The notes: generated by a model from the letters alone, not told the origin. A stretch of 64,000 nt of DNA from Microbacterium sp. SORGH_AS_0428 (GCF_031453615.1 NZ_JAVIZT010000001.1:1116001-1180000), one strand, 5' to 3'. Counted from the stretch's first letter, positions 7,873-17,134 are shown. Numbers and translations are program-made.

Positions 7873-8654
7873 GCGAACTCGAATCCGTCGATCTCGATGA
7901 GAGCCTCGGCGACGAGAGCGACGCCGGCCTCGAAGATCCTCCGCCCGTCCTCCGCGTTGGCCCCGGTGGGATCCCCGATCACCCCGTCGGGACCGAAGTC
8001 GTCGCTCGTCCAGCCGAACATCACGGGCTTGGCGTTGAAGCCGATGTGGGTCAGCCCCGCGATCCGCTCGGGCACGTTGCGTGGCGGAAGATCCTCCGCC
8101 ACCAGATGCGGCGCCAGGTGCATGACCACCGAGGTCTCTCCCCACCCGGCGTGGATGCCCTGTCCGAGCTCGTCCGGCCGGCCGTCGCGTCCGTCGCCCG
8201 CGACTCCTGCGCCCGAGCCCATCGAGAACGAGCGCAGCCCGAATCGACGCCGGAGCTCCCGGTTGACCCAGCCGAGGAGCATGACGTTCCCGCCGTGCCC
8301 GTTGACGAAGGCGACGGTGCGCACGGGCGTCTGCGCGATGGCGCGGCCGATCTCGACGAGCTGCTGCAGCAGGGTCGTCCCCTCCATCCAGAGCGTTCCC
8401 GGCGCCCAGTAGTGCTCGTCGGACTTCGCGTAGGCGAGCGTCGGGAGCAGCCACGCGTCCACACCCCGCGCCACGACGCGCTCGACGGCTGCGGCGGCGA
8501 CGGCCTCCGCGATGAGCGTGTCGGTGCGCAGCGGCAGATGCGGACCGTGGTGCTCGATCGCTCCGATCGGCACCACCGCGATCGACCGGTCGCTCGTGGC
8601 CGCGACCAGCGCCGGACCCGAGAGATCGTCCCATCGCCTCGTGGTCGCCGTCAT
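7869..8654 (-). CDS. Creatininase family protein (amidohydrolase)
   Basis: A 261-residue metal-dependent hydrolase of the creatininase superfamily, whose members cut cyclic amides (creatinine) or act in cofactor maturation (MftE). The metal-binding motifs are intact: PIGAIEHHGPHLPLRTD near residue 30, FVNGHGGN near 115 and HAGWGETS near 165. It overlaps both neighbours by 4 bases (ATGA), lying between the FAD oxidase upstream and the PdxH-like gene downstream. No mycofactocin peptide or radical SAM gene is nearby, so MftE function is unlikely. The true substrate is unknown. Confidence 0.85.
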   Translation of the reverse strand: MTATTRRWDDLSGPALVAATSDRSIAVVPIGAIEHHGPHLPLRTDTLIAEAVAAAAVERVVARGVDAWLLPTLAYAKSDEHYWAPGTLWMEGTTLLQQLVEIGRAIAQTPVRTVAFVNGHGGNVMLLGWVNRELRRRFGLRSFSMGSGAGVAGDGRDGRPDELGQGIHAGWGETSVVMHLAPHLVAEDLPPRNVPERIAGLTHIGFNAKPVMFGWTSDDFGPDGVIGDPTGANAEDGRRIFEAGVALVAEALIEIDGFEFA

Positions 8655-9973
8655 CGGATCGCCCCCTTGGTCGGGCCGGCATAGCCGGGGTTGAGCTTGC
8701 CCGGATTCAGCAGGCCCTGCGGGTCGGTGCGCCGCGCCAGCTCCACCGTCTCGCCGAGGCGGAAGTCGACGTTCCACTGGTGGGGGTTGTGCACGCCGAC
8801 GCCCAGCTCGCCGAGGCGTTCGATGCCGGCGTAGACGGCCTCCGGGCTCTCGTAGACGCCCGCCAGCATCCCGATCGGGACGGTGTGGCCCGCCTCGATG
8901 TGCAGCTGGCCGCCGGGGTAGACGGCGTGGACCTCGTCGATGCGCTCCACCAGCGCGTCACCGGACACCTCGACATGGAAGTACACGCCCGGCTCGGACT
9001 TCTGCAGCCATTCGATCGGGTGGTTGTAGCTGAGCACCGAGATGGCCGCGCTGACGCCCGGCCCTTCCCGCACATCCTCGATCGTGCCGCCGCCCCGCTC
9101 GATGACGGCGATCGCCTCCTCGAGGATGCGGGCGTCGGCGATCATGCGCAGCGAGCTGCGCCCCGCGGGGAACGCCTCGTCCGGGGGCAGCTGCGCGGTG
9201 ATGTGCGGGGTGTCGGCCGACACGAGCCGCGGCGCGGGCGTCATCCGGCCGAGCGTTCGCAGCACGGACAGGGCGCCGGAGAAGTCCGGGAACGACGCGT
9301 AGAGGCCGCGCCACTCCTGCAGCGGTTCGAGGCGCACCGTGGCGCGGGCGATGATGCCCGCGGTCCCGTAGTTGTGCACGTAGCCCTGCGCCTCATCGCC
9401 CTCCACGTGCCGCAGCGCGCCGCCGGATGCGGGCGTCGCGACGTCGAGCGCGACGACGAACCCGGCATCGTTCGAGCCGTGCGCGATCGTGCCCGTCCCG
9501 CCGGATCCGCCCGCGAGGAATCCGCCGATCGTGGTGTGCACGGTCGACGGATACATCCACAGCTGCTGACCCGCGGCGCGGGCGGCGGCCTCGAGGGCGT
9601 TCATCGGCGCACCCGCATCCGCCGTGATCCAGCCGTCGCCCACCTCTACGATCGTGCGGGCGCGCGAGGTGTCGAGCACGAGACCGCCCGGCATCGGGAT
9701 CGCCTGCCCGTAGTTGCCCGTGCCCTTGCCGCGCGGCGTGATGGCCACGCCGTGCCGCGCGGCGAGGCCGACCACGTCCGCGATCTCCTGCGCGGTCGTG
9801 GGGAACGCGACGAGGTCGGCGATGCCCAGGGGCAGCATCTCGGCGATGATCGGCGACATCCGGGCACCGTCGACGGACGCCTTCTCGCGCTGGCGCATGT
9901 CGCTGGAGACGCCGCGGGGTCCGAGCAGATCGCGCAGCTCCCCCTCGAGGGCGGCGTAATCGGGTGCGGTCAT
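8651..9973 (-). CDS. FAD-binding oxidase/dehydrogenase (FAD_binding_4, GlcD/VAO type)
   Basis: A 440-residue oxidoreductase with a PCMH-type FAD domain: LVAFPTTAQEIADVVGLAARHGVAITPRGKGTGNYGQAIP (pyrophosphate loop) and TIGGFLAGGSGGTG. A substrate-binding half follows, ending LLNPGKLNPGYAG, the usual end of the family. It heads a three-gene operon with the creatininase and the PdxH-like gene, all overlapping by 4 bases. It would oxidise a hydroxyl or amine substrate, perhaps a 2-hydroxy acid; the acceptor is not known. The 136 bases before its start, up to the convergent end of the next gene, hold no clear motif. Confidence 0.85.
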   Translation of the reverse strand: MTAPDYAALEGELRDLLGPRGVSSDMRQREKASVDGARMSPIIAEMLPLGIADLVAFPTTAQEIADVVGLAARHGVAITPRGKGTGNYGQAIPMPGGLVLDTSRARTIVEVGDGWITADAGAPMNALEAAARAAGQQLWMYPSTVHTTIGGFLAGGSGGTGTIAHGSNDAGFVVALDVATPASGGALRHVEGDEAQGYVHNYGTAGIIARATVRLEPLQEWRGLYASFPDFSGALSVLRTLGRMTPAPRLVSADTPHITAQLPPDEAFPAGRSSLRMIADARILEEAIAVIERGGGTIEDVREGPGVSAAISVLSYNHPIEWLQKSEPGVYFHVEVSGDALVERIDEVHAVYPGGQLHIEAGHTVPIGMLAGVYESPEAVYAGIERLGELGVGVHNPHQWNVDFRLGETVELARRTDPQGLLNPGKLNPGYAGPTKGAIR

Positions 9974-10109
9974 GGGAATCCTCCTTCGCGTGCATCTCCC
10001 GACGAAGGAGCGCGACGAGCCGGGTGATGAGTCACTCGCCGCGCAGAGGCCGTGGCCCGCGATCATCATGCGCCGTTCATGTTTCGCGCACGCAACACGC
10101 GGTTTGCGA

Positions 10110-11324
10110 TCAGGGGGCGGCGACCCATCCCTCGGTCGTCGTGGCCGCCACGATCCGACCACCACGCATCACCAGGCGGTCCGCCGGCGCCTCGGCGATC
10201 GCCTGGACCAGCGACTCCGCCCGCACCGCCAGCAGGTCGGCTCGGGCACCGACGACGACCCCCGCCTCCGGCAGCGCCATGACCTCGCGCGCGCCGGTGG
10301 AGACCGCCGCGTACGCCTCGTCCGCCGTGAGGTGCGCGGCCACGACGAGGAGCATCGCGGTCTCGAGCGCGTCGCCGCGTCCGAGCGGGTTGAACGGGTC
10401 GCGCACGTTGTCCGCGCCGGCGGCGAACCGCGCGCCCGCGGCGAGGAGCGCCCGGGCCGGCGCGATGCCACGGGGCGTCGCGACGGGGGCGCCCCACCCC
10501 TGCAGCGACAGATTCGTGATCGGGTTGGCGATGATGCCCAGCCCCGACGCGACGACCTCCGCGATCACCTCGTCGCGCCGCGGCTCGTCCAGGGTTCCCA
10601 GTCGCACGCAGTGCCCCGCGGAGCGGTTCTGCGACCAGCCCCGGGTGCGGCGGGCGTACGCGTCGAGAGTCACGGCCGCTGCGAGCCCCTCATCCGTGTG
10701 CAGATCGACGGGGACGCCGCGACGCTCGGCGACGTCGAGCAACCGGTGGAGATCCGCGATCGGATCGTCGGCGAGGTGGGAGGCTCCCCCGACGACGTCG
10801 GCGCCCGCATCCAACGCCGCCTCCAGGTGCGCGGTCGGGACGTCGGGCCCGGCGAGGGCGACGATCTCGATGTCCACGAGAGCGGCCAGCTCCTCGCGGA
10901 GCGTGACGAGCGCCTCGACGCCGCGGAGGGGTGCATCGCCCAGCAGCACGTCGACGTGCGTGCGGATGGCAGTGGTGCCGTTGCGCAGCATCCGGAGCAC
11001 CTGCGTGCGAGCCCGTGCGACCACGTCGGCGACGGTCATCGTCTCGGCGTAGACGCGCCACGCCGCGATCGCCGCGCGGAGATCCCCCATCGGCGAGCGG
11101 ATGGCGTCCCAGCTCAGCGCCTTGTCGAGATGCGCGTGGGGCTCGGCCGCCGCGGCGAGCAGCACATAGCCGGAGAGATCGTGCGCGCCGACTGCCGCGA
11201 CAGGGGCCGCCGGCGTCACGGCGGCGATCCGGCCGTCCTGGACCACGACGTCGACGCGGGAGCCGTCCGCGAGCGTGGCGCCCGCGATCCGATCGATCCT
11301 CGTGGACTGCGGCGACTCGATCAT
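10110..11324 (-). CDS. Amidohydrolase family protein, cytosine deaminase (CodA)-like
   Basis: A 404-residue metal-dependent hydrolase. Ligand motifs of the CodA branch are present: EPHAHLDKAL (H-x-H), VPVDLHTDEG, RSAGHCVRLGTL and GADNVRDPFNPLGRGD with the metal Asp. Family members deaminate cytosine, isoguanine or related N-heterocycles and hydrolyse cyclic amides. It is divergent from the PDR-type reductase at 11443 and on the same strand as the FAD oxidase operon after a 136-bp gap. This fits an N-heterocycle breakdown block, but the substrate is inferred only from family. Confidence 0.82.
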   Translation of the reverse strand: MIESPQSTRIDRIAGATLADGSRVDVVVQDGRIAAVTPAAPVAAVGAHDLSGYVLLAAAAEPHAHLDKALSWDAIRSPMGDLRAAIAAWRVYAETMTVADVVARARTQVLRMLRNGTTAIRTHVDVLLGDAPLRGVEALVTLREELAALVDIEIVALAGPDVPTAHLEAALDAGADVVGGASHLADDPIADLHRLLDVAERRGVPVDLHTDEGLAAAVTLDAYARRTRGWSQNRSAGHCVRLGTLDEPRRDEVIAEVVASGLGIIANPITNLSLQGWGAPVATPRGIAPARALLAAGARFAAGADNVRDPFNPLGRGDALETAMLLVVAAHLTADEAYAAVSTGAREVMALPEAGVVVGARADLLAVRAESLVQAIAEAPADRLVMRGGRIVAATTTEGWVAAP

Positions 11325-11442
11325 GGTGCTCCCTCCCCGGCACCGTCCGGCGCCAGCGCCGACCGTATCCGCCGCGCATTTCCCGCCGGTAACGCGCCGG
11401 TCGTCATCTGCTCGTCACACGGGCCGATTAGCGTGGCGCGCT

Positions 11443-12420
11443 GTGAGTTACTTCAGCGACGTCGAGCGCGATCTCGTGGTTGTGGAGCGCACCGCGCTCG
11501 CCGGCGACATCGTCGCCTTCGATCTGGTGTCCCCGAACGGGCGCGATCTGCCCGCCTGGACCCCCGGTTCCCACCTCGACGTGATCCTCACGGATGCCGA
11601 CGGCACCGGCCCGGTGGAGCGCCAGTACTCGCTGTGCGGCGATGCCGCCGACCGCGGGCGGTGGCGTATCGCGGTGCTGCGCGAGACCGGCGGGCGTGGC
11701 GGATCGGTGCGCGTGCACGACGAACTGGCGGTCGGTGCGCGCGTGCGCGTCCGCGGCCCCCGCAATCACTTCCCGTTCGAGGTCTCCCCCGGCACGCGCT
11801 ACCGGTTCGTGGCGGGCGGGATCGGGATCACGGCGATCCGGGCGATGGCCGCCGCGGCCGAGGCCGCGGGCGCGGAGTGGGAGCTGGACTACGCCGGGCG
11901 CTCGCGTTCGCGCATGGCGTTCGCGGCGGAGCTCTCCGACGCCTTCGGCGAGCGCGTCCGCATCCATGCCGCCGACGAGGGCGCACGCCTCGACATCGAC
12001 GGGTTGGTCGCATCCCTCGACGAGCGCACGGCCGTGTTCGCGTGCGGCCCGAAGCGGATGCTGGACGCGCTGGATGCGGGCGTCGACGAGCGTGCGCTGC
12101 ACGTGGAGCGATTCGAGGCGAAGGAGTTCGGGGAACCGGTGTGGCCGGGCCCGTTCGAGGTGGAGCTGGCGATGAGCGGCGAGGTCGTCGTGGTCCCGCC
12201 CGAGCAGTCGGTGCTCGATGCCATCCGGGAGCAGTCCCCCGACACGCTCGTGCTGTCGAGCTGCCGCCGCGGCACCTGCGGCACGTGCGAAGTGCCGGTG
12301 CTCGAGGGTGAGATCGAGCACCGCGACTCGGTGCTCACCCCGATCGAGCAGCGCGATTCGCCCGTCATGATGGTCTGCGTCTCGCGCGCCGCGTGCGAAC
12401 GGATCGTGCTCGATCTCTGA
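11443..12420 (+). CDS. PDR/VanB family oxidoreductase (FMN-2Fe-2S reductase)
   Basis: A 325-residue electron-transfer protein of the phthalate dioxygenase reductase type. In order: an FMN/NADH ferredoxin-reductase domain (PVERQYSLCGD for flavin, FVAGGIGITAIRAM for nicotinamide, VFACGPKRMLDAL) and a C-terminal plant-type 2Fe-2S domain. The cluster motif is CRRGTCGTC (C-x4-C-x2-C), with the fourth Cys in MVCVSRAAC. Such proteins feed a Rieske oxygenase or demethylase, and none is encoded next to it, so the partner must be elsewhere. GTG 11443 gives the normal family length. The 3' end faces a frameshifted amidohydrolase 15 bases away. Confidence 0.88.
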   Translation: MSYFSDVERDLVVVERTALAGDIVAFDLVSPNGRDLPAWTPGSHLDVILTDADGTGPVERQYSLCGDAADRGRWRIAVLRETGGRGGSVRVHDELAVGARVRVRGPRNHFPFEVSPGTRYRFVAGGIGITAIRAMAAAAEAAGAEWELDYAGRSRSRMAFAAELSDAFGERVRIHAADEGARLDIDGLVASLDERTAVFACGPKRMLDALDAGVDERALHVERFEAKEFGEPVWPGPFEVELAMSGEVVVVPPEQSVLDAIREQSPDTLVLSSCRRGTCGTCEVPVLEGEIEHRDSVLTPIEQRDSPVMMVCVSRAACERIVLDL

Positions 12421-12435
12421 GGGCGCGGGCGTGGG

Positions 12436-13747
12436 TCAGCGACCGACTCGCGCCCGGAGTCGTTCGACGATCTCGCGCTCGTCCGCCTGCACGAGGCGGT
12501 AGTCGCGCACGACCACGCGGCCCGCGACGATCACGTGCCGGGGTCTGCGCCCGGGAGCGGTCCAGAGCAGTCCCGCCACGGGGTCCGCGACACCCGCATC
12601 CGCCACCGAGTCCATATCCCACACGCACACGTCCGCGGCCGCTCCGGGCCTCAGGTGACCGAGTTCGGGCCGACCGAGCCCCGCCGCCGACCCGGCCGTC
12701 GCCATCTCCAGCACGTCGCGCGCATCGAGCTGCGCACCCTGGAGCGCCGACACCTGCAGGGCGAGTCGCGCATCGGCCAGCAGGTGGCCTGCGTCGTTGG
12801 AGCCCCCGCCGGAGGTCCCGAGGCCCACCGCGATGCCGGCTTCCCGCATCCGCGCGACCGGCGCGACGCCCCAGCCCATCGGCACGTCGCACCCGGGGGC
12901 GTGCGTCGCCGTGGCCCCCGCCGCGGCGAGGCGGTCGATCTCGGCGTCGGTCACATCGCACAGGTGCGCGATGGTGACGTCGGGCGCGAGCCAGCCCCAC
13001 TCCTCCAGCAGGTCCAGGGGCCGTCTGCCGTACCGATCGAGCGCGATCTGCGTGTCGACCTGCTCGTTCGCCTGCGTGCGACGGCGCAGGCCGTAGTCGC
13101 GCGCGACGGCTCCGAGCGCGCGGAAGGTCTCCTCGCCGTCGGAGTGCACGCCCGCCGGACCCACCGCGAGCTGCACCATCCCGTCCGCGCTCACCCCGCC
13201 CGCATCCGGCGTGAGGAAGTGGGCGGCGATGGCGCGCGCGCTCGCCTCGGCGGCCCCGGGGGCGTCCCGCGCCGAACCGCGCACGAACACGAGCCTGGCG
13301 CCGAGCTCGGCGGCCGCATCCGCCACGGATCGGGCGATCGCGACCGTGTCGTCGACCGGATGCGGCGAGCGCGCGGGATCGGGCCAGTTCAGATGATGGT
13401 CGGCCACCGTCGTCACCCCGCTCAGCAGCGACTCCGCGATGCCTGCGGCGGCCGTGACTCCCGTGAGAGACGCGTCGATCCCGGCATCCGCGTAGCGCGG
13501 CGGCCATCGCCGGCAGCCAGTCCCGCATCGGCACCCCGCGGGTTGCCGGCAGCGTGCGGAAGCCGGTCTGCAGGAGGTGGTGGTGCGCATTGACGAGCCC
13601 CGGCGTCACGACGCAGCCGGAGACATCGAGCTGCTCGCCCGATACTGCGGACGATGCCGACACCACGGCGCCGTCGAGAACGAGGTCGCCCTCCCGCTCG
13701 ATGTGACGATCGACGAGGATGCGGCGCGCGCCGCGCAGGGTGAGCAT
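12436..13747 (-). pseudogene. Amidohydrolase (AtzB / 8-oxoguanine deaminase-like), frameshifted and with lost metal ligands
   Basis: The N-terminal part (…VVTPGLVNAHHHLLQTGF…MRDWLPAMAA) and the rest (RYADAGIDASLTGV… to the end) are in different frames. One extra base lies in the G/C run at about 13495-13500; removing it gives a 436-residue protein of normal length. Independent of the frame, key residues are missing: the usual HLAE histidine motif reads TQANEQ, and the GVDGSASND aspartate region reads GTSGGGSND. The first H-x-H and the later IAHLCD histidine remain. It may be decaying or a non-hydrolytic relative. It lies convergent to the PDR-type reductase. Confidence 0.75.
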
Positions 13748-13863
13748 GGCCCGATCGTCTCAGCCCCAGATCACCGGCACGTTACCGCGGGCGCGCGCAG
13801 GGCCGCCGGCACGGGGCGATCTCGACACGCTCGGCATCGACGCTCGATACCCGACCCGTATGC

Positions 13864-14493
13864 TCAATCCTTCCGATGAGCCGGGACAGCTGGTAGCACC
13901 CCCCGCAGTACCTGCTCGATGGCCGTGCGACAGAACTGCGACGCGCCGGCGGCATCCGCGGCCGGATCGGGCGCGAACCCCATGAGGGCTCCTACCAGCA
14001 TGGCGCCGGTGATCGAGAGCAACAGAGCGTCCGCATCGCAGTCGTCGGCAAGCTCCCCCCGCGCGACCGCCTTCTCGACGAGACCGCGGTTCTGAGTATG
14101 GATGACCTCGCGCAGTCGATCGAAGTACCGGCCGAACAGCTCGGGCTGTGCTTCGCGTTCGGAACTGACGCGCAAGATGAACGTTCCCTGCTCGGACTGC
14201 ACGAGCCGAAGGGTGGCCAACGCGATCTGAGTCAGTTGCTCCCGGATGCCGGAGTCGGGCGTCTCAGCCCCCACCAGGACGTGTGAGCGGAGGACGTCGC
14301 GCATCAGCTCTTCGGCGGTGGCCCAGCGGCGGTAGAGCGCGGGCTTACCGACGCCGGCCTCGCGCGCGATGGCTTCGAAGGTGAACCCGGCGCGCCCGGC
14401 GCGCACGTACACGCGCTGCGCTGCGAGGAGAGCCTTCGTTCTGATCTCGGGGTCACGGGGACGTCCGGTCTGACGCTGCTCTGCTGGACTCAC
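13864..14493 (-). CDS. TetR family transcriptional regulator
   Basis: A 209-residue repressor with an N-terminal helix-turn-helix (FTFEAIAREAGVGKPALYRRWATAEELM, about residues 38-65) and a C-terminal ligand and dimer domain resembling TetR_C_11. The start is GTG at 14493. It is divergent from the MpaB-type oxygenase, and a 9-5-9 inverted repeat in the shared gap at 14603 is the probable operator. The inducer is unknown, perhaps the oxygenase substrate. Confidence 0.88.
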   Translation of the reverse strand: MSPAEQRQTGRPRDPEIRTKALLAAQRVYVRAGRAGFTFEAIAREAGVGKPALYRRWATAEELMRDVLRSHVLVGAETPDSGIREQLTQIALATLRLVQSEQGTFILRVSSEREAQPELFGRYFDRLREVIHTQNRGLVEKAVARGELADDCDADALLLSITGAMLVGALMGFAPDPAADAAGASQFCRTAIEQVLRGVLPAVPAHRKD

Positions 14494-14570
14494 ACCTTTT
14501 CCCGTCTCGGCTCGATCCTCACGATATCGACAAGGGCAGGCGATGATGCACCGGAGCTCGCATCCGGTTC

Positions 14571-14599
14571 TTGCGCGGCCACCGAACCGAGGTTAATGT
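14571..14599 (+). promoter_or_regulatory. Probable sigma-A-type promoter of the MpaB-like oxygenase gene
   Basis: TTGCGC (14571-14576) and TAATGT (14594-14599) are separated by 17 bases. Transcription would start near 14606, inside the inverted repeat, as expected for a repressed promoter. Confidence 0.6.
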
Positions 14600-14602
14600 G
14601 CC

Positions 14603-14625
14603 TTTCGTACGGTGTGCGTACGAAA
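14603..14625. promoter_or_regulatory. Inverted-repeat operator, probable TetR site
   Basis: TTTCGTACG, a 5-base spacer, then CGTACGAAA: a perfect 9-bp dyad lying just downstream of the -10 box and 20 bases before the ATG of the oxygenase. Size and symmetry fit a TetR-family operator, and the divergent TetR gene is the obvious candidate. Confidence 0.8.
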
Positions 14626-14645
14626 ATAAGACGAAGGAGTCTCAT

Positions 14646-15749
14646 ATGGACACGACCGCCTCACCGATCGAATCGGAATCGGAGTCGGCGAAGCTGGTTC
14701 TGACCGAGGAACTGATGCTCGGAGATGCCGCCCGGTGGCGGCGTTTCGGCGAGGTCGTTCCAGCCGGGGAGTCGACGAACGCAGACGGCTCCCCCGACTA
14801 CGGCCTCTTCGGACCGGGATCGATCACGTGGGAGGTAATCCTGCATCCGGCGACGATCGTGTTCGAGACCGCCGCACAGGGCACCGTCCAGTTCATGTAC
14901 AAGCCGATCACCGCGGGGATCCGTGACGCGGATCCGATTTCGCGTCGGGCACGATCCGGACGGTTCACGATGTTCGAGTTCTTCGAGCGGTTCCAGCGCA
15001 ACTCCGGCATGCACGCACCCATGTGGCTCGGCGACACGAGCACGGCGACCAAGATGGCCACGCACTTGCACCGCATCCACGGGCACGTCCAGGGCGATCT
15101 CATCGACCCCGAAGACCCTTCGTTGGGCGGCTACGCCGCCGCCGAGCCGCGCGACGCGATGTGGGCAGCGATCACCGAGATGCACGCGATGCTCTTCGTC
15201 TACGAAAAGCTCGCCTGGCACGGCGACACACCGCCGCATCCGCTCACGGACGCCCAGCGCGACCAGTACGTCCGTGAGATGGGCGCGTACCTCCGCCTCG
15301 TCGGAGCCGACGAAGCCGAGATCCCTCACAGCATGGCGGACCTGGACGCCCTCTACGACGAGTACGCACCGTTCTTCGGTCTCCGTGACAGCGTGTTCCG
15401 CGATCGCGAGACGGGCGTCCACATGATCCAGCAGTACAAGCTCGTGGGCCAACAGAACTGGCACCCTAGCCACACGCGGGCAACCGATGCCCTGACCGAG
15501 GTCTACGAGCAGTGGCACGACGTCATGAACGCCGCACTGCCCGAGCGACTGCAGCGCGCCGCCGGAATGTCCGCCGAGCAGGTCGCCGAGTCGGACGCCG
15601 TGCTCCTACGCAGGGAGCACGACATCCGTGAGATCCAGAGCCCCGCCAACGAGGCGCGCATCATGCGTCTGCTCTGGGGACCCGACGGGGTCGATCTCAT
15701 CCAGAATGCGCGCCGGCTCCACCGAGACGTCGCACTCAAGGCAGCCTGA
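14646..15749 (+). CDS. Oxygenase MpaB family protein (DUF2236, latex-clearing-protein-like)
   Basis: A 367-residue protein of the MpaB/rubber-oxygenase fold, which holds b-type haem and cleaves or oxidises hydrophobic substrates. Family signatures: GPGSITWEVILHPATIVFETAAQ, THLHRIHGHVQG with the haem-region histidines, AMWAAITEMHAM and the downstream ALPERLQ. AAGGAG precedes the ATG. It is controlled by a promoter with a TetR-type operator and followed 5 bases later by an ArsR-type regulator, so two regulators surround one oxygenase. The substrate is unknown. Confidence 0.82.
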   Translation: MDTTASPIESESESAKLVLTEELMLGDAARWRRFGEVVPAGESTNADGSPDYGLFGPGSITWEVILHPATIVFETAAQGTVQFMYKPITAGIRDADPISRRARSGRFTMFEFFERFQRNSGMHAPMWLGDTSTATKMATHLHRIHGHVQGDLIDPEDPSLGGYAAAEPRDAMWAAITEMHAMLFVYEKLAWHGDTPPHPLTDAQRDQYVREMGAYLRLVGADEAEIPHSMADLDALYDEYAPFFGLRDSVFRDRETGVHMIQQYKLVGQQNWHPSHTRATDALTEVYEQWHDVMNAALPERLQRAAGMSAEQVAESDAVLLRREHDIREIQSPANEARIMRLLWGPDGVDLIQNARRLHRDVALKAA

Positions 15750-15754
15750 CGGCC

Positions 15755-16054
15755 ATGACCACCGGGATGGCGGAGGTGTTCCGTGCGCTCGCTCATGAAG
15801 ATCGACTCGCCATGCTCGAGCATCTGCGGGGCGCACGCCGTGGACAGGCGGGTGTGCTCGAACTCGCCGAGGCAAGCGACATCAGCCGATTCGCCGCGTC
15901 GCACCATCTCGGGGTTCTCCGCACCGCTGGCCTGATCGTCATGAGCAAGCAGTCCCACCGACACCTGCATCGTGTGGACGGGACGGCGCTGCGCGCGATC
16001 GAGGATTGGGCCTACCGTTTCGACCCGCAGGAGAACGCCGCGCACACGGCGTGA
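15755..16054 (+). CDS. ArsR-type winged-helix regulator
   Basis: A 99-residue protein consisting only of a winged helix: AEVFRALAHEDRLAMLEHL, LELAEASDISRFAASHHLGVLRTAGLIV and a wing with HRHLHRVD. The metal-binding ELCVC motif of ArsR/SmtB sensors is absent, so it probably senses an organic signal or redox state. It follows the oxygenase gene by 5 bases and is almost certainly co-transcribed. Confidence 0.8.
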   Translation: MTTGMAEVFRALAHEDRLAMLEHLRGARRGQAGVLELAEASDISRFAASHHLGVLRTAGLIVMSKQSHRHLHRVDGTALRAIEDWAYRFDPQENAAHTA

Positions 16055-16065
16055 GGGCACAGACT

Positions 16066-16137
16066 GCACGGCTCAGGCGGAACTCTCGCGTCAGCGCGCG
16101 ACGGATGCGGGCGGCACCCGATCCGACTGAGCCGTGC
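16066..16137. terminator. Possible bidirectional terminator between convergent genes
   Basis: GCACGGCTCAG at 16066-16076 pairs with CTGAGCCGTGC at 16127-16137 (11 bp), but around a 50-base loop. It lies between the ArsR-type gene and the end of folD. The large loop makes the call weak. Confidence 0.35.
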
Positions 16138-16151
16138 CGGGCCGTGGCGAG

Positions 16152-17036
16152 TCAGAGCCCGGCCGCGCGCTCCGCGGCCTCGACGACGTTCGTGAGCAGC
16201 AGGGCCACCGTCATGGGCCCCACACCGCCGGGGTTCGGCGACACGTAACCGGCGACCTCCACGACATCGGGGTGCACGTCGCCGTAGACGATGCTCTTGC
16301 CCGTCTCCGGGTGCGTCTCGCGCGTGACGCCGACATCCAGCACGGCGACGCCCGCGCGCAGGTGCTCGGCCCGCACGAGGTGCTTGACGCCGGCGGCCGC
16401 GACCACGACGTCGGCCTGGGCGAGGTGGAACGGGAGGTCGGCGGTACCGGTGTGGGTCAGGGTCACCGTGGCGTTGATGTCGCGACGCGTCAGCAGGAGC
16501 CCGATCGAGCGGCCGATCGTGACGCCGCGGCCGACGACCACGACGTGCTTGCCGGCCAGGTCGTAGCCGTTGCGCTGCAGCAGCTCGATCACACCGCGCG
16601 GCGTGCACGGCAGCGGCGAGGTGATCGGGGTGTTCACGTTCAGCACCAGACGGCCGAGGTTGGTGGGGTGCAGGCCGTCCGCATCCTTGTCGGGGTCGAT
16701 CCGCTCGAGGATGCGATCCGTGTCGAGGTGCTTGGGCAGCGGGAGCTGCACGAGGTACCCGTGGCACGTCGGGTCGGCGTTGAGCTCGTCGATCAACGCC
16801 TCGACGTCCTCCTGCGTGGCGTCCGCGGGCAGCTCCCGCTGGATCGAGTTCATCCCGATCGCGACGGACTGCTTGTGCTTCATCCCCACATACAGCTGCG
16901 AGGCGGGGTCGGCCCCCACCAGCACCGTGGCGATGCCGGGAACCACTCCCCGCTCGGCGAGCGCCGCGACGCGCGCGGTGAGTTCTTCCTTGATCGCGGC
17001 CGCGGTGCGGACGCCGTCGAGTGTGATCGCGGTCAT
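16152..17036 (-). CDS. folD: Bifunctional methylenetetrahydrofolate dehydrogenase / methenyltetrahydrofolate cyclohydrolase
   Basis: A 294-residue cytoplasmic enzyme interconverting 5,10-methylene-THF, 5,10-methenyl-THF and 10-formyl-THF with NADP. Seen: substrate-site [14 protein letters not shown] with the catalytic Lys, [24 protein letters not shown], the dinucleotide loop [14 protein letters not shown] and C-terminal [14 protein letters not shown]. It lies downstream of glyA on the same strand, after a hairpin. GlyA supplies methylene-THF, and FolD turns it into the formyl donor used by PurN and PurH, also in this window. Confidence 0.95.
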   Translation of the reverse strand: MTAITLDGVRTAAAIKEELTARVAALAERGVVPGIATVLVGADPASQLYVGMKHKQSVAIGMNSIQRELPADATQEDVEALIDELNADPTCHGYLVQLPLPKHLDTDRILERIDPDKDADGLHPTNLGRLVLNVNTPITSPLPCTPRGVIELLQRNGYDLAGKHVVVVGRGVTIGRSIGLLLTRRDINATVTLTHTGTADLPFHLAQADVVVAAAGVKHLVRAEHLRAGVAVLDVGVTRETHPETGKSIVYGDVHPDVVEVAGYVSPNPGGVGPMTVALLLTNVVEAAERAAGL

Positions 17037-17134
17037 TGTCGTCTCCTCTTCGAGCCCGCCCCGAGCACGCGCCGATCTGCGCGATGAGCGCAGCGTCGCG
17101 ACCGAGGGTACTCAATCACTATGCACGTAGGGAT

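Noticed and set aside
7869..8654. MftE of a mycofactocin system
   Set aside because: No precursor peptide, radical SAM enzyme or other mycofactocin genes are present around the creatininase.
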